In this document: piece by piece, positions 33,908 to 43,368 of the stretch | Numbering within the stretch: position 1 is the stretch's first letter | How the letters are laid out: each line of letters starts with the position of its first letter | Assembly: GCA_903874055.1 (NCBI GenBank) | Contig: CAIQQR010000059.1 | Location: 1 to 43,368, forward strand | Origin: an uncultured Bacteroidota bacterium | Lineage (GTDB): Bacteria > Bacteroidota > Bacteroidia > Chitinophagales > Chitinophagaceae | Direction of reading: 5' to 3' | DNA: 43,368 nucleotides | The notes under the pieces: generated by a model | What the model was told of the DNA's origin: nothing | The model's input: the letters and a program-made list of their open reading frames with translations, nothing else | Databases searched by the model: none | Made by a program: the position numbers and the translations under genes

Positions 33908-35296
33908 CTAAAAGTATAGATAATTGAATAACATGCTAGGGAACACACCCAATATTAGGATGAGTGCTGCTAATACCCAAAGCTTGAATTCATATGTTTT
34001 GTCAATTTCATTTATTGCAGGAGTACCAGGGGTAAAATACATTGCCTGCACCAATTTGAAATAATAAAATACACTCACCGCCGCAAATAAAATGGCAACT
34101 ATTAATAGCCACAATCCTGCACCTGCAGTTAATAAAGCATTCAGCATATAGTACTTTGCAAAAAAACCTGCAGTTAATGGAATACCTGCTAAAGAAAATA
34201 AGAATAAGGTAGTTAAGAAGGCTAGTACAGGATGTTGCTTTGCTAATCCATTGAAAGATTCAAAACTATAGTCCTTCATTTTTACAAGTACTGCAAATAA
34301 ACCAATTGTAGCTAATGAATAAGCCACTATATATAATAAGATGGCTTCAGTGTTAAATATAGAATTGCCATATAAAGCAAATAACATAAATCCTGCTTGT
34401 GCGATACTTGAATAAGCCAACATACGCTTTACGCTTCTTTGGAAAACAGCGGTAATGTTCCCAATTAATAAAGTAGAAACAATCACGAATGACAAAATAA
34501 TATACCATGTAAATCCAAGCGCCATTCTTTGTGTTTCAAAAACTTTAATGAAAGCAATAAAACCAGCGGCTTTAACAATTGTTGCCATGAAGGAAGTGAA
34601 CACAGTTGGTGCGCCATCATATACATCAGGAGTCCAAAAATGAAAAGGCGCAGCGGATACTTTAAAATTCATTGATGCAAATAATAAAATCAATCCAGCT
34701 GACATTAAGAAATGCTCAGTCACCATATGTGTTGTGGGATTAACAACTGGCATAGTCAAATGAAAACTTCCTGTCGCTCCATAAATAAAAGTGATGCCTA
34801 ACAATAAAATACCTGTTGAGAAAGATCCCATTAAAAAGTATTTTAACGAAGCCTCGTTACTTAATAAATTTTTCTTATCGGACCCTGTTAAAATATATAA
34901 AGGAATAGATAAAATTTCTATGCCAATAAATAACATCAATAAATTATCAAAAGAAGTTAAAACGCTTACCCCGCAAAGGATAAAGAAAAATATTGCATAA
35001 TAGTCAGCCGTGTGATTATTGCCAACTTTTTCAATTTCTTCCCCGTTAATCCATACATACAAAAACGTCAAAATGAATAAAGTCATGTTTGCAAACAATC
35101 CAATTTGATTAAACGCCAACATACCCTTGGTGTCAAAGTCAATTACCCACCAACCTTTTAGCTGTGCTAAATTAGCTACAATTAAAATGAGCATTCCAAC
35201 AAGCCCAATATTTCTTTGTGCCTTTGCCGAGGTGGTAATCCAAGAACAAAACATCATTACAACACCCAATAAAGTAGATACAATTATAGCATTCAT
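33908..35296 (-). CDS. nuoN: NADH-quinone oxidoreductase subunit N
   Basis: 462 residues, about 14 hydrophobic helices, one of the three antiporter-like proton-pumping subunits of respiratory complex I. Seen: IGIEILSIPLYIL with the conserved membrane Glu, APFHFWTPDVYDGAPT, and the following VKAAGF with a conserved Lys, all diagnostic of the family. It is last in the nuo operon, starting 15 bp after nuoM. No terminator hairpin was recognised before the ABC permease gene. Confidence 0.96.
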   Translation of the reverse strand: MNAIIVSTLLGVVMMFCSWITTSAKAQRNIGLVGMLILIVANLAQLKGWWVIDFDTKGMLAFNQIGLFANMTLFILTFLYVWINGEEIEKVGNNHTADYYAIFFFILCGVSVLTSFDNLLMLFIGIEILSIPLYILTGSDKKNLLSNEASLKYFLMGSFSTGILLLGITFIYGATGSFHLTMPVVNPTTHMVTEHFLMSAGLILLFASMNFKVSAAPFHFWTPDVYDGAPTVFTSFMATIVKAAGFIAFIKVFETQRMALGFTWYIILSFVIVSTLLIGNITAVFQRSVKRMLAYSSIAQAGFMLFALYGNSIFNTEAILLYIVAYSLATIGLFAVLVKMKDYSFESFNGLAKQHPVLAFLTTLFLFSLAGIPLTAGFFAKYYMLNALLTAGAGLWLLIVAILFAAVSVFYYFKLVQAMYFTPGTPAINEIDKTYEFKLWVLAALILILGVFPSMLFNYLYF

Positions 35297-35311
35297 TACA
35301 AATTCATTTAA

Positions 35312-36733
35312 TTATTTTACAAACAATTGTTTTAAAGTATCAGCAGTTACATCAAACAATGGTTGTGGATATACTCCTGTTACAAATACAATCACTAACA
35401 ATACGATTAAAACTCCTTGCGCATTTTTGTTTGGTGCAGTCATCAAATTAGTTGCTTCACTCACTTCACCATAAGCCACTTTTTGAACCATGTTTAAAGT
35501 ATAAATTGCTGCAAGCACCACGCTCACTCCAGCAGCCGCTGCAACCCAAGGATTAAATTGGAATAAACTATTAAACATTAAAAATTCTCCAATAAATGCA
35601 TTTGTCAAAGGCAATGCAATATTTGCAAACGCAAACCCAACTAATAAAATTGCCAGGGTTGGTTGCTTTTTAGAAATACCACCTAAGGCTTTCATTGATC
35701 TAGTTCCTGTTTGTTGTTCAATGACATCTGCAATAATCCATAGTCCTAAAACATTCACGCCATGTGAAAATAATTGTATTAATGCACCTTGAACACCCAC
35801 TTGATTATGGGTAAACAATGCTGCATTCATTAATCCAATATGCGCAATTGATGAATATGCAATTAATCTTTTCATATCATCTTGACGAATAGCAATAAAT
35901 GATGCATAAAGAATTCCAATAACTGAAAGCACAATAACCATATTGGCGTGCGCTAAAAATGCAGAAGGGAATAGAGGCATTAACCAACGAATAATCCCAT
36001 ACAATCCCATTTTAACCATCACAGCACTTAATACCATAGTAACGGCTGTTGGTGATTGTTCATAAGCGTCTGGTTGCCAAGTATGAAAAGGAAATATTGG
36101 CATTTTTATCGCAAAAGCTATAAAGAATAATGCAAAAGCGGTTGCACTTTGTGCAGGAGAAACATTTGCATGTTTTAAAGATGCAATTAAAAAACTATGG
36201 TCTGCTGTATTTGAATATAAAAGGATAATTCCAATTAACATAAACAAAGAACCAAGAAAAGTATAAATAAAGAATTTAAAAGTAACAGCGATTCTTTTTT
36301 CTCCTCCCCATATAGAACATAAAAAATAAACAGGTATTAATGCTAACTCCCAGAAAAAGTAAAATAATAAAGCGTCGCCTGCTAAAAACACACCCATCAA
36401 ACCTGCTTGCGTCAATAACATCAATGAAACAAATACATTTTTTTGATTGGTTTGATTATTGCTTGTTGCAATGAATATGGCTGGAAAACTTATGGCAGTA
36501 AGCAATATTAAAATCTTAGAAAGCCCGTCTGCTTGTAATAAAAAACGGCTATTTAAAATTGGTAACCATGACGCATCAAAGTCCCCTGTCTTATTTAAAA
36601 TGATATGCAATGCTCCCAATAATGTCAAAAGCCCTGATGCAACAGCAATAAGGTTTACAGACTGCTCTTTCTTGATAAAAAGAAGCGCAATGGCGGCGAA
36701 TATTGGTATTAATAAGAATAATAATAGAAACAT
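35312..36733 (-). CDS. nuoM: NADH-quinone oxidoreductase subunit M
   Basis: 473 residues, multi-helix antiporter-like proton-pumping subunit of complex I. The pumping Glu is E129 in FYFFWELALIPVYFL. The Lys-containing segment KMPIFPFHTWQPDAYEQSPT (quoted in part: KMPIFPFHTW) and KRLIAYSSIAHIG are conserved. Start is 12 bp after the nuoL stop. Length slightly below the E. coli protein (509), within the normal range. Confidence 0.96.
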   Translation of the reverse strand: MFLLLFLLIPIFAAIALLFIKKEQSVNLIAVASGLLTLLGALHIILNKTGDFDASWLPILNSRFLLQADGLSKILILLTAISFPAIFIATSNNQTNQKNVFVSLMLLTQAGLMGVFLAGDALLFYFFWELALIPVYFLCSIWGGEKRIAVTFKFFIYTFLGSLFMLIGIILLYSNTADHSFLIASLKHANVSPAQSATAFALFFIAFAIKMPIFPFHTWQPDAYEQSPTAVTMVLSAVMVKMGLYGIIRWLMPLFPSAFLAHANMVIVLSVIGILYASFIAIRQDDMKRLIAYSSIAHIGLMNAALFTHNQVGVQGALIQLFSHGVNVLGLWIIADVIEQQTGTRSMKALGGISKKQPTLAILLVGFAFANIALPLTNAFIGEFLMFNSLFQFNPWVAAAAGVSVVLAAIYTLNMVQKVAYGEVSEATNLMTAPNKNAQGVLIVLLVIVFVTGVYPQPLFDVTADTLKQLFVK

Positions 36734-36745
36734 AATAACTTATAA

Positions 36746-38659
36746 TTAATGAGTCAATTTATAAAAGAATTTAAGAATGGTCATATCATTAAACCAAAAA
36801 ATGAAAAGTAAAACCATACTTAACACCATGAATAAAATATAATATCCAACCTGACCACTTTGTAATAATCTAATTTGTCTTGCACTATACTGTACTATTT
36901 TGCCAGTACCATTCACGGCGCCATCGATAATATTTTTTTCAACCACTTCTTTTAAAAATCCAGCAAATTTATTTAAAGGATTTAAAATGATAGTTTCATA
37001 TAATTCATCGATATACCATTTGTTGTATAAGAATTTACTTAAAGCAGTTTGAGGCTCACCATCTGCTTTTTTACGATAAATTGACAAAGCAATTAATAAA
37101 GCAACTACTGCAATTGTTACCGAAACCCCCATTAAAGCCCACTCAGTGCTTGCTGACAACCCAACTTCCTTAGCTTCACCAACAATCGGTGCTAATTGAT
37201 GTGATAACCAATGATGGCCGCCCATTAATTCAGGAACACCAATGGCTCCAGCAATGGCACTTGCTACTGCTAACAAAATTAAAGGCAATGTCATTGCAAT
37301 TGGACTTTCATGTAAATGATGCTCTTGATCATGTGTGCCTCTAAATTGACCAAGGAAAGTAGTTGCATATAAACGGAACATATAAAAGGCAGTCATTGCT
37401 GCTCCCAGTACCCCTAGTGCCCAATAAATAGGGCTCTTGGCAAATGCAGCTGCTAATATTTCATCCTTGGAAAAGAATCCACTGAATGGAGGAACTCCTG
37501 CAATAGCAATACATCCAATTAAAAAAGTAATATGTGTAATTGGTAATTTAGATCTTAAACCACCCATTTTACGAATGTCTTGTTCATGATGCATCGCATG
37601 AATCACCGAACCTGCCCCTAAGAATAATAAAGCTTTAAAAAATGCATGCGTGATTACATGAAATACGGCACCAGAATAAGCACCCACACCTAATCCCAAA
37701 AACATATATCCTAATTGACTCACAGTTGAATAAGCCAATACTTTTTTAATGTCATTTTGTTTAATCGCAATAGTTGCAGACAACAATGCAGTACTGATAC
37801 CCACAATAGCAACCACATGCTGTGTAAATTCACTTGCACTAAATAAAATATTTGAACGCGTGATCATATATATACCTGCAGTTACCATCGTTGCAGCATG
37901 GATTAATGCAGACACTGGTGTAGGACCCGCCATCGCATCTGGCAACCAAGTAAACAAAGGGATTTGTGCACTCTTACCCATTGCCCCAACAAATAATAAT
38001 AATGTAATGGCAGTAATATCTGATGATGATAATTTAGCTAAGCTTTCTTGTGTCAAAACAGCACCATAACTTACTGTACCCAATTTAACGATCAACCAAA
38101 AAATAGCTAACAAGAAACCTAAGTCACCAATACGGTTCATGATAAAAGCTTTCTTAGCTGCGTAATTATAAGTTGCATTAGTAAACCAATAGCCAATTAA
38201 TAAATAAGAACACAATCCAACCCCTTCCCACCCAATAAACATAATCACGTAGTTGTCTCCTAATACTAGTAACAACATACTAAATACAAACAAATTTAAA
38301 TATGCAAAGTAACGTGCGTAATGAGGCGCTTCCTCGTCCTTCATATAGGCAGTTGAATACAAATGAATTAAAGAACCCACTCCAGTGATCACCAATAAAA
38401 ATAAGCTGGATAAAGCATCTACTTTTAAGTCAAATGGAATTTTAAAGCCTGCTGTGTTGATAAAATCAAAATAATGAACTGTTGCAGGTCCAGAAGATTG
38501 CACATTTAAAAAAGCTAGGAGGCTAAAAATAAATGACATTACAATATATCCTGTTGCCTTATATGCAATTACTTTTTTACTCCAAATGTTACGACCTAAC
38601 CCGTTGAATAAAAATCCAACCAGTGGCAATAGTACTATTAAACCTATTATTAGTTTCAT
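36746..38659 (-). CDS. nuoL: NADH-quinone oxidoreductase subunit L
   Basis: 637 residues, largest antiporter-like pumping subunit of complex I. The conserved Glu is E145 in FIGWEGVGLCSYLLIG; Lys229 is in GAMGKSAQIPLFTWLPDAM; further signatures are PTPVSALIHAATMVTAG and KKVLAYSTVSQLGYMFLG. The C-terminal part, after about residue 480, fits the long lateral helix and final anchor helix that run along NuoM and NuoN. The order nuoK-nuoL-nuoM-nuoN is the standard one; 10 bp separate it from nuoK. Confidence 0.97.
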   Translation of the reverse strand: MKLIIGLIVLLPLVGFLFNGLGRNIWSKKVIAYKATGYIVMSFIFSLLAFLNVQSSGPATVHYFDFINTAGFKIPFDLKVDALSSLFLLVITGVGSLIHLYSTAYMKDEEAPHYARYFAYLNLFVFSMLLLVLGDNYVIMFIGWEGVGLCSYLLIGYWFTNATYNYAAKKAFIMNRIGDLGFLLAIFWLIVKLGTVSYGAVLTQESLAKLSSSDITAITLLLFVGAMGKSAQIPLFTWLPDAMAGPTPVSALIHAATMVTAGIYMITRSNILFSASEFTQHVVAIVGISTALLSATIAIKQNDIKKVLAYSTVSQLGYMFLGLGVGAYSGAVFHVITHAFFKALLFLGAGSVIHAMHHEQDIRKMGGLRSKLPITHITFLIGCIAIAGVPPFSGFFSKDEILAAAFAKSPIYWALGVLGAAMTAFYMFRLYATTFLGQFRGTHDQEHHLHESPIAMTLPLILLAVASAIAGAIGVPELMGGHHWLSHQLAPIVGEAKEVGLSASTEWALMGVSVTIAVVALLIALSIYRKKADGEPQTALSKFLYNKWYIDELYETIILNPLNKFAGFLKEVVEKNIIDGAVNGTGKIVQYSARQIRLLQSGQVGYYILFMVLSMVLLFIFWFNDMTILKFFYKLTH

Positions 38660-38669
38660 GCGAAATGAA

Positions 38670-39005
38670 TTAATTCTTTAATCTATTTAAGAAATTGATA
38701 TCGATAGAATGTGTATTTCTAAACATCATTACAATAATTGCCAATCCAACACTCACTTCTGCAGCAGCTACCACCATGATAAAGAATACAAAAATTTGTG
38801 CATCAATACCTGCAGTACTTGCAGCGGCAATTTTTAAACCTGCTGCATGGTGCATTTTTGAAAAAGCCACCAACAATAAGTTCACTGCATTTAGCATCAA
38901 CTCAACACACATAAAAACAATAATAGCATTGCGACGCGTCAATACACCTATGACGCCAATGCTAAATAAGGTTAAGCAAAAGAAAATATAATATTGTATT
39001 GGCAT
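38670..39005 (-). CDS. nuoK: NADH-quinone oxidoreductase subunit K
   Basis: 111 residues with three membrane helices. Two conserved intramembrane Glu residues are visible: E35 in [14 protein letters not shown] and E83 in [13 protein letters not shown]. They belong to the chain of charged residues carrying protons along the complex I membrane arm. About ten residues longer than E. coli NuoK because of the loop rich in Ala/His (about 50-70). Confidence 0.95.
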   Translation of the reverse strand: MPIQYYIFFCLTLFSIGVIGVLTRRNAIIVFMCVELMLNAVNLLLVAFSKMHHAAGLKIAAASTAGIDAQIFVFFIMVVAAAEVSVGLAIIVMMFRNTHSIDINFLNRLKN

Positions 39006-39048
39006 ATCCGTTATTTAATTTTTATGATCGTTTAATTTTCTGATTTGA

Positions 39049-39549
39049 CTATTTTTTACCAATGATTACAGCACCCACCATTGCACTTAAAAATAGTACA
39101 CTACTTATTTCAAAAGGCACCACATAGTCGCTAAACAATGCTTTACCCAATGGATGAATTAATCCAATAGTACCTTCCTTCATCATTACTTCTTTTCCTT
39201 CTAATTGAACAGTTTGTTTCACCAATGCAATTAACAATGTCAACAAACTACCGCCCGATAAAACACCAATAAACTTGGTGAATAACTTTTTCTGAGGCTC
39301 GTTATCGGATTGCACATTCATTAACATTATCACAAATAAAAACAATACCATAATGGCACCTGCGTAAACTATAATATTTACAATAGCAAGGAACTGTGCA
39401 TTCAATAAAATATAATGCCCTGAGATGGCAAAAAATACCAAGATCAACCACAACACACTATGTATTGGATTTTTGCTTATTAATACCATCACAGCACTAA
39501 TTACTGCAAATGCAGACAAGGCGTAAAATAAAATTTCTAATGTACTCAT
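39049..39549 (-). CDS. nuoJ: NADH-quinone oxidoreductase subunit J
   Basis: 166 residues with five hydrophobic segments, membrane subunit of complex I. NPIHSVLWLILVFF near residues 27-40 and IVNIIVYAGAIMVLFLFVIML around 56-76, with the conserved Tyr/Gly pi-bulge segment (VYAGAI), identify NuoJ. It lies 43 bp before nuoK and 5 bp after nuoI. Confidence 0.95.
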   Translation of the reverse strand: MSTLEILFYALSAFAVISAVMVLISKNPIHSVLWLILVFFAISGHYILLNAQFLAIVNIIVYAGAIMVLFLFVIMLMNVQSDNEPQKKLFTKFIGVLSGGSLLTLLIALVKQTVQLEGKEVMMKEGTIGLIHPLGKALFSDYVVPFEISSVLFLSAMVGAVIIGKK

Positions 39550-39554
39550 ATTAA

Positions 39555-40091
39555 TTATGCTTCTACTCCTTTAGCTTCAGCAAAAGCAGTTGCTTCTGTC
39601 AAAGGATTTGGAATTAATAAATCAGGTTTTCCGTAAATAAATCCTTTACGGGTATAATTTGCAGGTGCAAAAGTTTCACTTAAATAGATTGCATCCTTAG
39701 GACAAGCATCCTCACACAAGCCACAAAAAATACAACGAAGCATATTAATTTCATACTTTGCTGCATATTTTTCTTCACGATACAATTGCTCTTCTCCTTC
39801 TACTCTTTCAGCTGCTTCCATTGTAATGGCTTCGGCAGGACAAGCAACAGCACACAAGCCACATGCGGTACAACGCTCACGACCTTCTTCATCTCTGTTT
39901 AAAACATGTAAGCCTCTAAAAACAGGGCTAAACTCACGCTTTTCCTCAGGATACCTAATAGTAGGTTGCTTCTTAAACATGTGACTAAACGTAATCAACA
40001 TGCCCTTGATAATATTAATCAAATACAAACGCTCCAAAAGCGTCATTGGCTTTCGGTTTACGGCTTGTGATTTGTTGGTTAATGCTTGCAT
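39555..40091 (-). CDS. nuoI: NADH-quinone oxidoreductase subunit I (2 x 4Fe-4S)
   Basis: 178 residues. Peripheral-arm subunit carrying clusters N6a and N6b, which pass electrons towards N2. Cluster ligands: C74, C77, C80, C84 (CTACGLCAVACP) and C120, C123, C126, C130 (CIFCGLCEDACP). The N-terminal amphipathic region (about 17-45) docks it to the membrane arm. The first 15 residues could be an artefact if translation starts at Met16, but the ATG at 40091 is acceptable. Between nuoH (26 bp) and nuoJ (5 bp). Confidence 0.96.
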   Translation of the reverse strand: MQALTNKSQAVNRKPMTLLERLYLINIIKGMLITFSHMFKKQPTIRYPEEKREFSPVFRGLHVLNRDEEGRERCTACGLCAVACPAEAITMEAAERVEGEEQLYREEKYAAKYEINMLRCIFCGLCEDACPKDAIYLSETFAPANYTRKGFIYGKPDLLIPNPLTEATAFAEAKGVEA

Positions 40092-40117
40092 GGTCTTAAA
40101 AAATATCTTTTAAAAAA

Positions 40118-41161
40118 TTATAATTTAGCTAAAATCACTGCTCCAGTTAATAACATATTAAATAGAGCTAAAGGAATTAAAGTTTTCCAACCCAATCCCA
40201 TTAACTGGTCATATCTGAATCTTGGAATGGTCCAGCGAATCCACATGAATAAGAAAATAAATAATACAATTTTGATTAACAATGTGCCTACTCCAATTAA
40301 TGCTGCAATATTTGGAGCTACACTTGCCTCATTAAAGAAAGGCAAATCATAACCACCAAAATACATACAAGCCATAATTGCGCTACTCATAATCATATTG
40401 ATATATTCTGCAAACAAGTAGAATCCTAATTTCATTGAAGAGTACTCTTGGTGATAACCAAAATTCAATTCATTTTCAGCTTCAGGCAAATCGAATGGAG
40501 TTCTATTACACTCTGCCATTGCTGTGATAAAAAATATTAAAAAGCCCAATGGTTGATAAACAATATTCCACCAATGTCCTTGTACTTGTTGCTCCACAAT
40601 TGTTTTTAAACTTAAAGTGCCTGTAGTCATTAATAATGCAATTAATGCCAAGCCCATTGCTAATTCATAGCTGATGGCTTGTGAAGCAGCACGCAATGCC
40701 GACATTAAAGAAAATTTATTGTTAGAAGCCCACCCACCAATCATAATACCGTACACCCCCATACTCACTACAGCAAAAACATATAAGATTCCAATGTTTA
40801 CATCCGCAATTTGTAATTCAACGTGACGACCAAAAACATCCACTGCACTTCCCCAAGGAATTACGGCACATGACATTAAACTAGCAGTCATCGCTAAGCC
40901 TGGTCCTAAAATAAATAACCATTTATTGGCAGCGTTTGGAATAATCTCTTCTTTCATGATCAATTTTAAACCATCCGCTAAAGGTTGCAATAATCCAAAA
41001 GGACCGGCACGGCTAGGTCCTGGACGATCCTGTAAAATAGCTGCTACTTTACGTTCTCCAAATGTGGTGTATAAGGCAATACCCAAACTAGCGAAAACAA
41101 CAATGGCAATCATTATTAATTTCTCTATGATAAAACCCCAGTCAAGTGCAAGAATTGTCAT
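40118..41161 (-). CDS. nuoH: NADH-quinone oxidoreductase subunit H
   Basis: 347 residues with about eight membrane helices; it forms much of the quinone-binding chamber and connects the peripheral to the membrane arm. Signature segments: GERKVAAILQDRPGPSRAGP (about 31-50), MSALRAASQAISYELAMG with conserved Arg/Glu, and PFDLPEAENELNFGYHQEYSSMKLG (quoted in parts: PFDLPEAENEL, EYSSMKLG), which contains the acidic quinone-site loop. It follows nuoG by 42 bp and precedes nuoI. Confidence 0.97.
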   Translation of the reverse strand: MTILALDWGFIIEKLIMIAIVVFASLGIALYTTFGERKVAAILQDRPGPSRAGPFGLLQPLADGLKLIMKEEIIPNAANKWLFILGPGLAMTASLMSCAVIPWGSAVDVFGRHVELQIADVNIGILYVFAVVSMGVYGIMIGGWASNNKFSLMSALRAASQAISYELAMGLALIALLMTTGTLSLKTIVEQQVQGHWWNIVYQPLGFLIFFITAMAECNRTPFDLPEAENELNFGYHQEYSSMKLGFYLFAEYINMIMSSAIMACMYFGGYDLPFFNEASVAPNIAALIGVGTLLIKIVLFIFLFMWIRWTIPRFRYDQLMGLGWKTLIPLALFNMLLTGAVILAKL

Positions 41162-41203
41162 GCTATAATTATTTGTATATATGAGTTATAATGAGTTGGT
41201 GAA

Positions 41204-42328
41204 TTAGGCGCTTTCCGTTTTATTTTCAAAAGTGTCACCATGAGATGGCCCTTGAATTTTACCTAAATGAATAGTAGGCTTATTCACTTCACTCTCATCA
41301 TGAATATCCATCAATAAATGAGGAGCACGTCCACCATTCACCGCTAAAAACGTTTCAGTGGGTTTAGTAGTTCCTATTTTACCTGCATAATGGCCTTGAG
41401 AAATTACCGAAGCACGACTAATTTCACGTGGTCCTTCAATTACCCAATCGCTAGCTTCTTTTTTGTCAAAACGACAAGTATTACATATCCATCCTGGCTT
41501 GCCATCTGGTGTATCTTCAATTTCTCCCCACTCATCTTTGCGCGCAGTTACTCTAAACACTTCATCTCCTCTATTCCATAAGGTAACTCGACCGCTACAT
41601 GTTGGACAATCACGGTGTGCATCCATTGGTTTTAAGAACCAAACACGATTTTTAAAACGGAAAGTTTTATCTGTTAATGCACCTACTGGACAAACGTCAA
41701 TCACATTGCCAATAAATTCATTGTCTAAACTCTTTTCAATATGTGTTGCAATTTCAGCATGATCTCCTCTATCTAAAATACCATGTACACGCTTATTGGT
41801 TAATTGATCTGCAGTGAAAACACAACGGTAACATAATATACAACGCGTCATATGCAATTGAATATTTTTACCGAGATCATGTTTTTTGAAAGTTCTTTTT
41901 TGGAATTCAAATCTTGTTTTTGATTTTCCGTGATCAAAACTTAAATCTTGTAAATGACATTCGCCTGCTTGGTCACAAATTGGACAATCCAAAGGATGAT
42001 TCAATAATAAAAATTCTACCACACCCGCGCGCGCATCAATCACTTTGTCACTTGTAATATTTTTTACTTCCATGCCATCCATCACTGTTGTTCTACAAGA
42101 TGCAACCAATTTTGGCATAGGTCTTGGATCTTTTTCAGAACCTTTTGAAACCTCTACTAAACAAGTACGGCACTTACCACCACTTCCTTTCAACTTGCTG
42201 TAATAACACATTGCAGGAGGGGCTACTTGTCCACCAATTTGACGTGCAGCTTGTAAAATAGTGGTGCCCGCAGGAACCTCTATTGTAATGCCGTCAACTG
42301 TTACTTTAAATAATGTTTGTTCACTCAT
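41204..42328 (-). CDS. nuoG: NADH-quinone oxidoreductase subunit G, short form
   Basis: 374 residues, against roughly 700-900 for typical NuoG. The iron-sulfur N-terminal part is complete: the 2Fe-2S N1b site C41, C53, C56, C78; the His-Cys N5 site H111, C115, C118, C124; the 4Fe-4S N4 site C163, C166, C169, C213. A further pair of CxxC motifs follows (C241/C244 and C282/C285), positioned where N7-type ligands or a zinc site could be. The long molybdopterin-oxidoreductase-like domain is missing, and the protein ends in a polar tail. The stop codon is a clean TAG with nuoH following, so truncation by frameshift is not indicated. Between nuoF (16 bp) and nuoH. Electron transfer from NuoF to NuoI should be intact. 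Confidence 0.93.
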   Translation of the reverse strand: MSEQTLFKVTVDGITIEVPAGTTILQAARQIGGQVAPPAMCYYSKLKGSGGKCRTCLVEVSKGSEKDPRPMPKLVASCRTTVMDGMEVKNITSDKVIDARAGVVEFLLLNHPLDCPICDQAGECHLQDLSFDHGKSKTRFEFQKRTFKKHDLGKNIQLHMTRCILCYRCVFTADQLTNKRVHGILDRGDHAEIATHIEKSLDNEFIGNVIDVCPVGALTDKTFRFKNRVWFLKPMDAHRDCPTCSGRVTLWNRGDEVFRVTARKDEWGEIEDTPDGKPGWICNTCRFDKKEASDWVIEGPREISRASVISQGHYAGKIGTTKPTETFLAVNGGRAPHLLMDIHDESEVNKPTIHLGKIQGPSHGDTFENKTESA

Positions 42329-42344
42329 AGTTTATCTTTCAATG

Positions 42345-43368
42345 TTATGCAGGTACATGAATTGGGTCTGCATAGTGTTGTAAACCAAAATTGCTTGTTT
42401 GTGCTAATTCAGGATTTTTTACATGCCATTCAAACTCATCACGGAAATGACGAATTGCAGCAGCCACAGGCCATGAAGCTGCATCACCTAATGGACAAAT
42501 AGTATTCCCCTCAATTTTTCTTTGAATATCCCATAATAAATCAATGTCACTCATCTCTCCTTTTCCTGTTTCAATTTTTTGTAAAATCTTTTCCATCCAA
42601 CCCGTTCCTTCACGGCAAGGAGAACATTGACCACAACTTTCATGACGATAGAATCTTGCTAAAGTATAGGTGTTCTTAACAATACATTGATCCTCGTCTA
42701 AAACAATAAATCCGCCAGAACCCAACATAGATCCTGTTGCAAAACCGCCATCGCTTAAACTTTCATAGTTCATGTAACGTGGTTCACCTTTTGCAGTAGT
42801 TAATAATAAGTTGGCCGGTAAAATTGGCACGGATGACCCACCAGGAATACAAGCTTTTAATTTCTTGCCGTCTTTTATGCCACCGCAATATTCATCGCTA
42901 TAAATAAATTCTTCAACTGTTATTGTCATATCAATTTCATACACGCCTGGCTTATTAATATTACCACATGCCGAAATTAATTTAGTGCCTGTTGATTTAC
43001 CAACGCCAATTTTTGCATACTCCTCACCACCCATATTAATGATAGGAACTATAGCAGCTAAAGTTTCCACGTTGTTTACCACCGTTGGACGCATCCATAA
43101 ACCTTGAATGGCTGGGAATGGAGGTTTGATTCTTGGATTACCTCTTTTGCCTTCTAAGGATTCAATTAATGCTGTTTCTTCGCCACAAATATAGGCTCCC
43201 CCTCCACGTTGTACATGTATATTACAATCAAATCCAGTTCCTAAAATATTTTTACCTAACCAGCCAGCTGCTTTTGCTTCTTCAATGGCTTCTTCTAAAA
43301 TATCGGTGATCCATGCATACTCTCCTCTTATGTAAATGTAAGTATCATTAGAACCTAAAGCGAAACTA
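42345..43368 (-). CDS. nuoF: NADH-quinone oxidoreductase subunit F (5' end cut by window)
   Basis: The frame stays open to the window edge, giving about 340 visible C-terminal residues of a protein of roughly 430-450; an internal Met at 43094 is not the start. It oxidises NADH through FMN. Seen: the FMN/NADH-binding segment GGGAYICGEETAL near the visible start, GKRGNPR and MRPTVVNNVETL. The N3 4Fe-4S ligands are ESCGQCSPCREGTGW with the fourth Cys in CPLGDAA. First visible gene of the nuo operon; nuoE and the upstream genes would lie beyond position 43368. Confidence 0.95.
   Translation of the reverse strand, partial: SFALGSNDTYIYIRGEYAWITDILEEAIEEAKAAGWLGKNILGTGFDCNIHVQRGGGAYICGEETALIESLEGKRGNPRIKPPFPAIQGLWMRPTVVNNVETLAAIVPIINMGGEEYAKIGVGKSTGTKLISACGNINKPGVYEIDMTITVEEFIYSDEYCGGIKDGKKLKACIPGGSSVPILPANLLLTTAKGEPRYMNYESLSDGGFATGSMLGSGGFIVLDEDQCIVKNTYTLARFYRHESCGQCSPCREGTGWMEKILQKIETGKGEMSDIDLLWDIQRKIEGNTICPLGDAASWPVAAAIRHFRDEFEWHVKNPELAQTSNFGLQHYADPIHVPA

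Overview
The window reads as a low-GC Bacteroidota chromosome, most likely a member of the Chitinophagaceae. Supporting signs are a SusC/SusD pair, very large FG-GAP/ASPIC lipoproteins, a TonB-ExbB-ExbD-ExbD cluster, a nuoF-to-nuoN complex I operon, and promoter -7 boxes of the TAnnTTTG type used by the Bacteroidota primary sigma factor. The family-level placement is inference. I saw no rRNA, tRNA, CRISPR array, insertion sequence or phage gene. Gene density is high, and the only gene-free stretch of about 300 bases is the divergent susC-lacI region (23229-23530).

Left end (1-7325). A 5'-truncated PfkB-type fructokinase is followed after 18 bp by a cytoplasmic GH13 amylosucrase. Together they suggest that sucrose is turned into alpha-1,4-glucan plus fructose and that the fructose is phosphorylated. 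Next come a secreted protein of unknown function, then (minus strand) a vanadium-haloperoxidase/PAP2-like lipoprotein and an outer-membrane beta-barrel with a His/Met-rich N-terminus, and two small membrane-anchored proteins.

Middle (7373-25193). Three FG-GAP/VCBS-ASPIC lipoproteins of about 1,100 residues lie on the minus strand. Two directly follow susC-susD, and the third is separated from them by a plus-strand gene for a membrane-anchored GyrI-like protein. A strong intrinsic terminator sits between susD and the first FG-GAP gene. Divergent from susC is a LacI-family regulator followed by a HAD phosphatase of the beta-phosphoglucomutase type, which has Asn where the family's second catalytic Asp should be. 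The inferred theme is regulated uptake and processing of a carbohydrate at the outer membrane.

Housekeeping block (25205-33818). mnmE (tRNA modification GTPase, with a promoter so close that the mRNA may be leaderless) is followed by the exbB-exbD-exbD-tonB energy-transduction operon that would power SusC. A divergent secreted zinc metalloprotease comes next, then a perfect bidirectional terminator, then a MacB/FtsX-type ABC permease without a neighbouring ATPase gene.

Right end (33908-43368). A minus-strand respiratory complex I operon runs in the order nuoF (cut by the window edge), G, H, I, J, K, L, M, N. NuoG is unusually short: the iron-sulfur N-terminal part is present and the large molybdopterin-like domain is absent.
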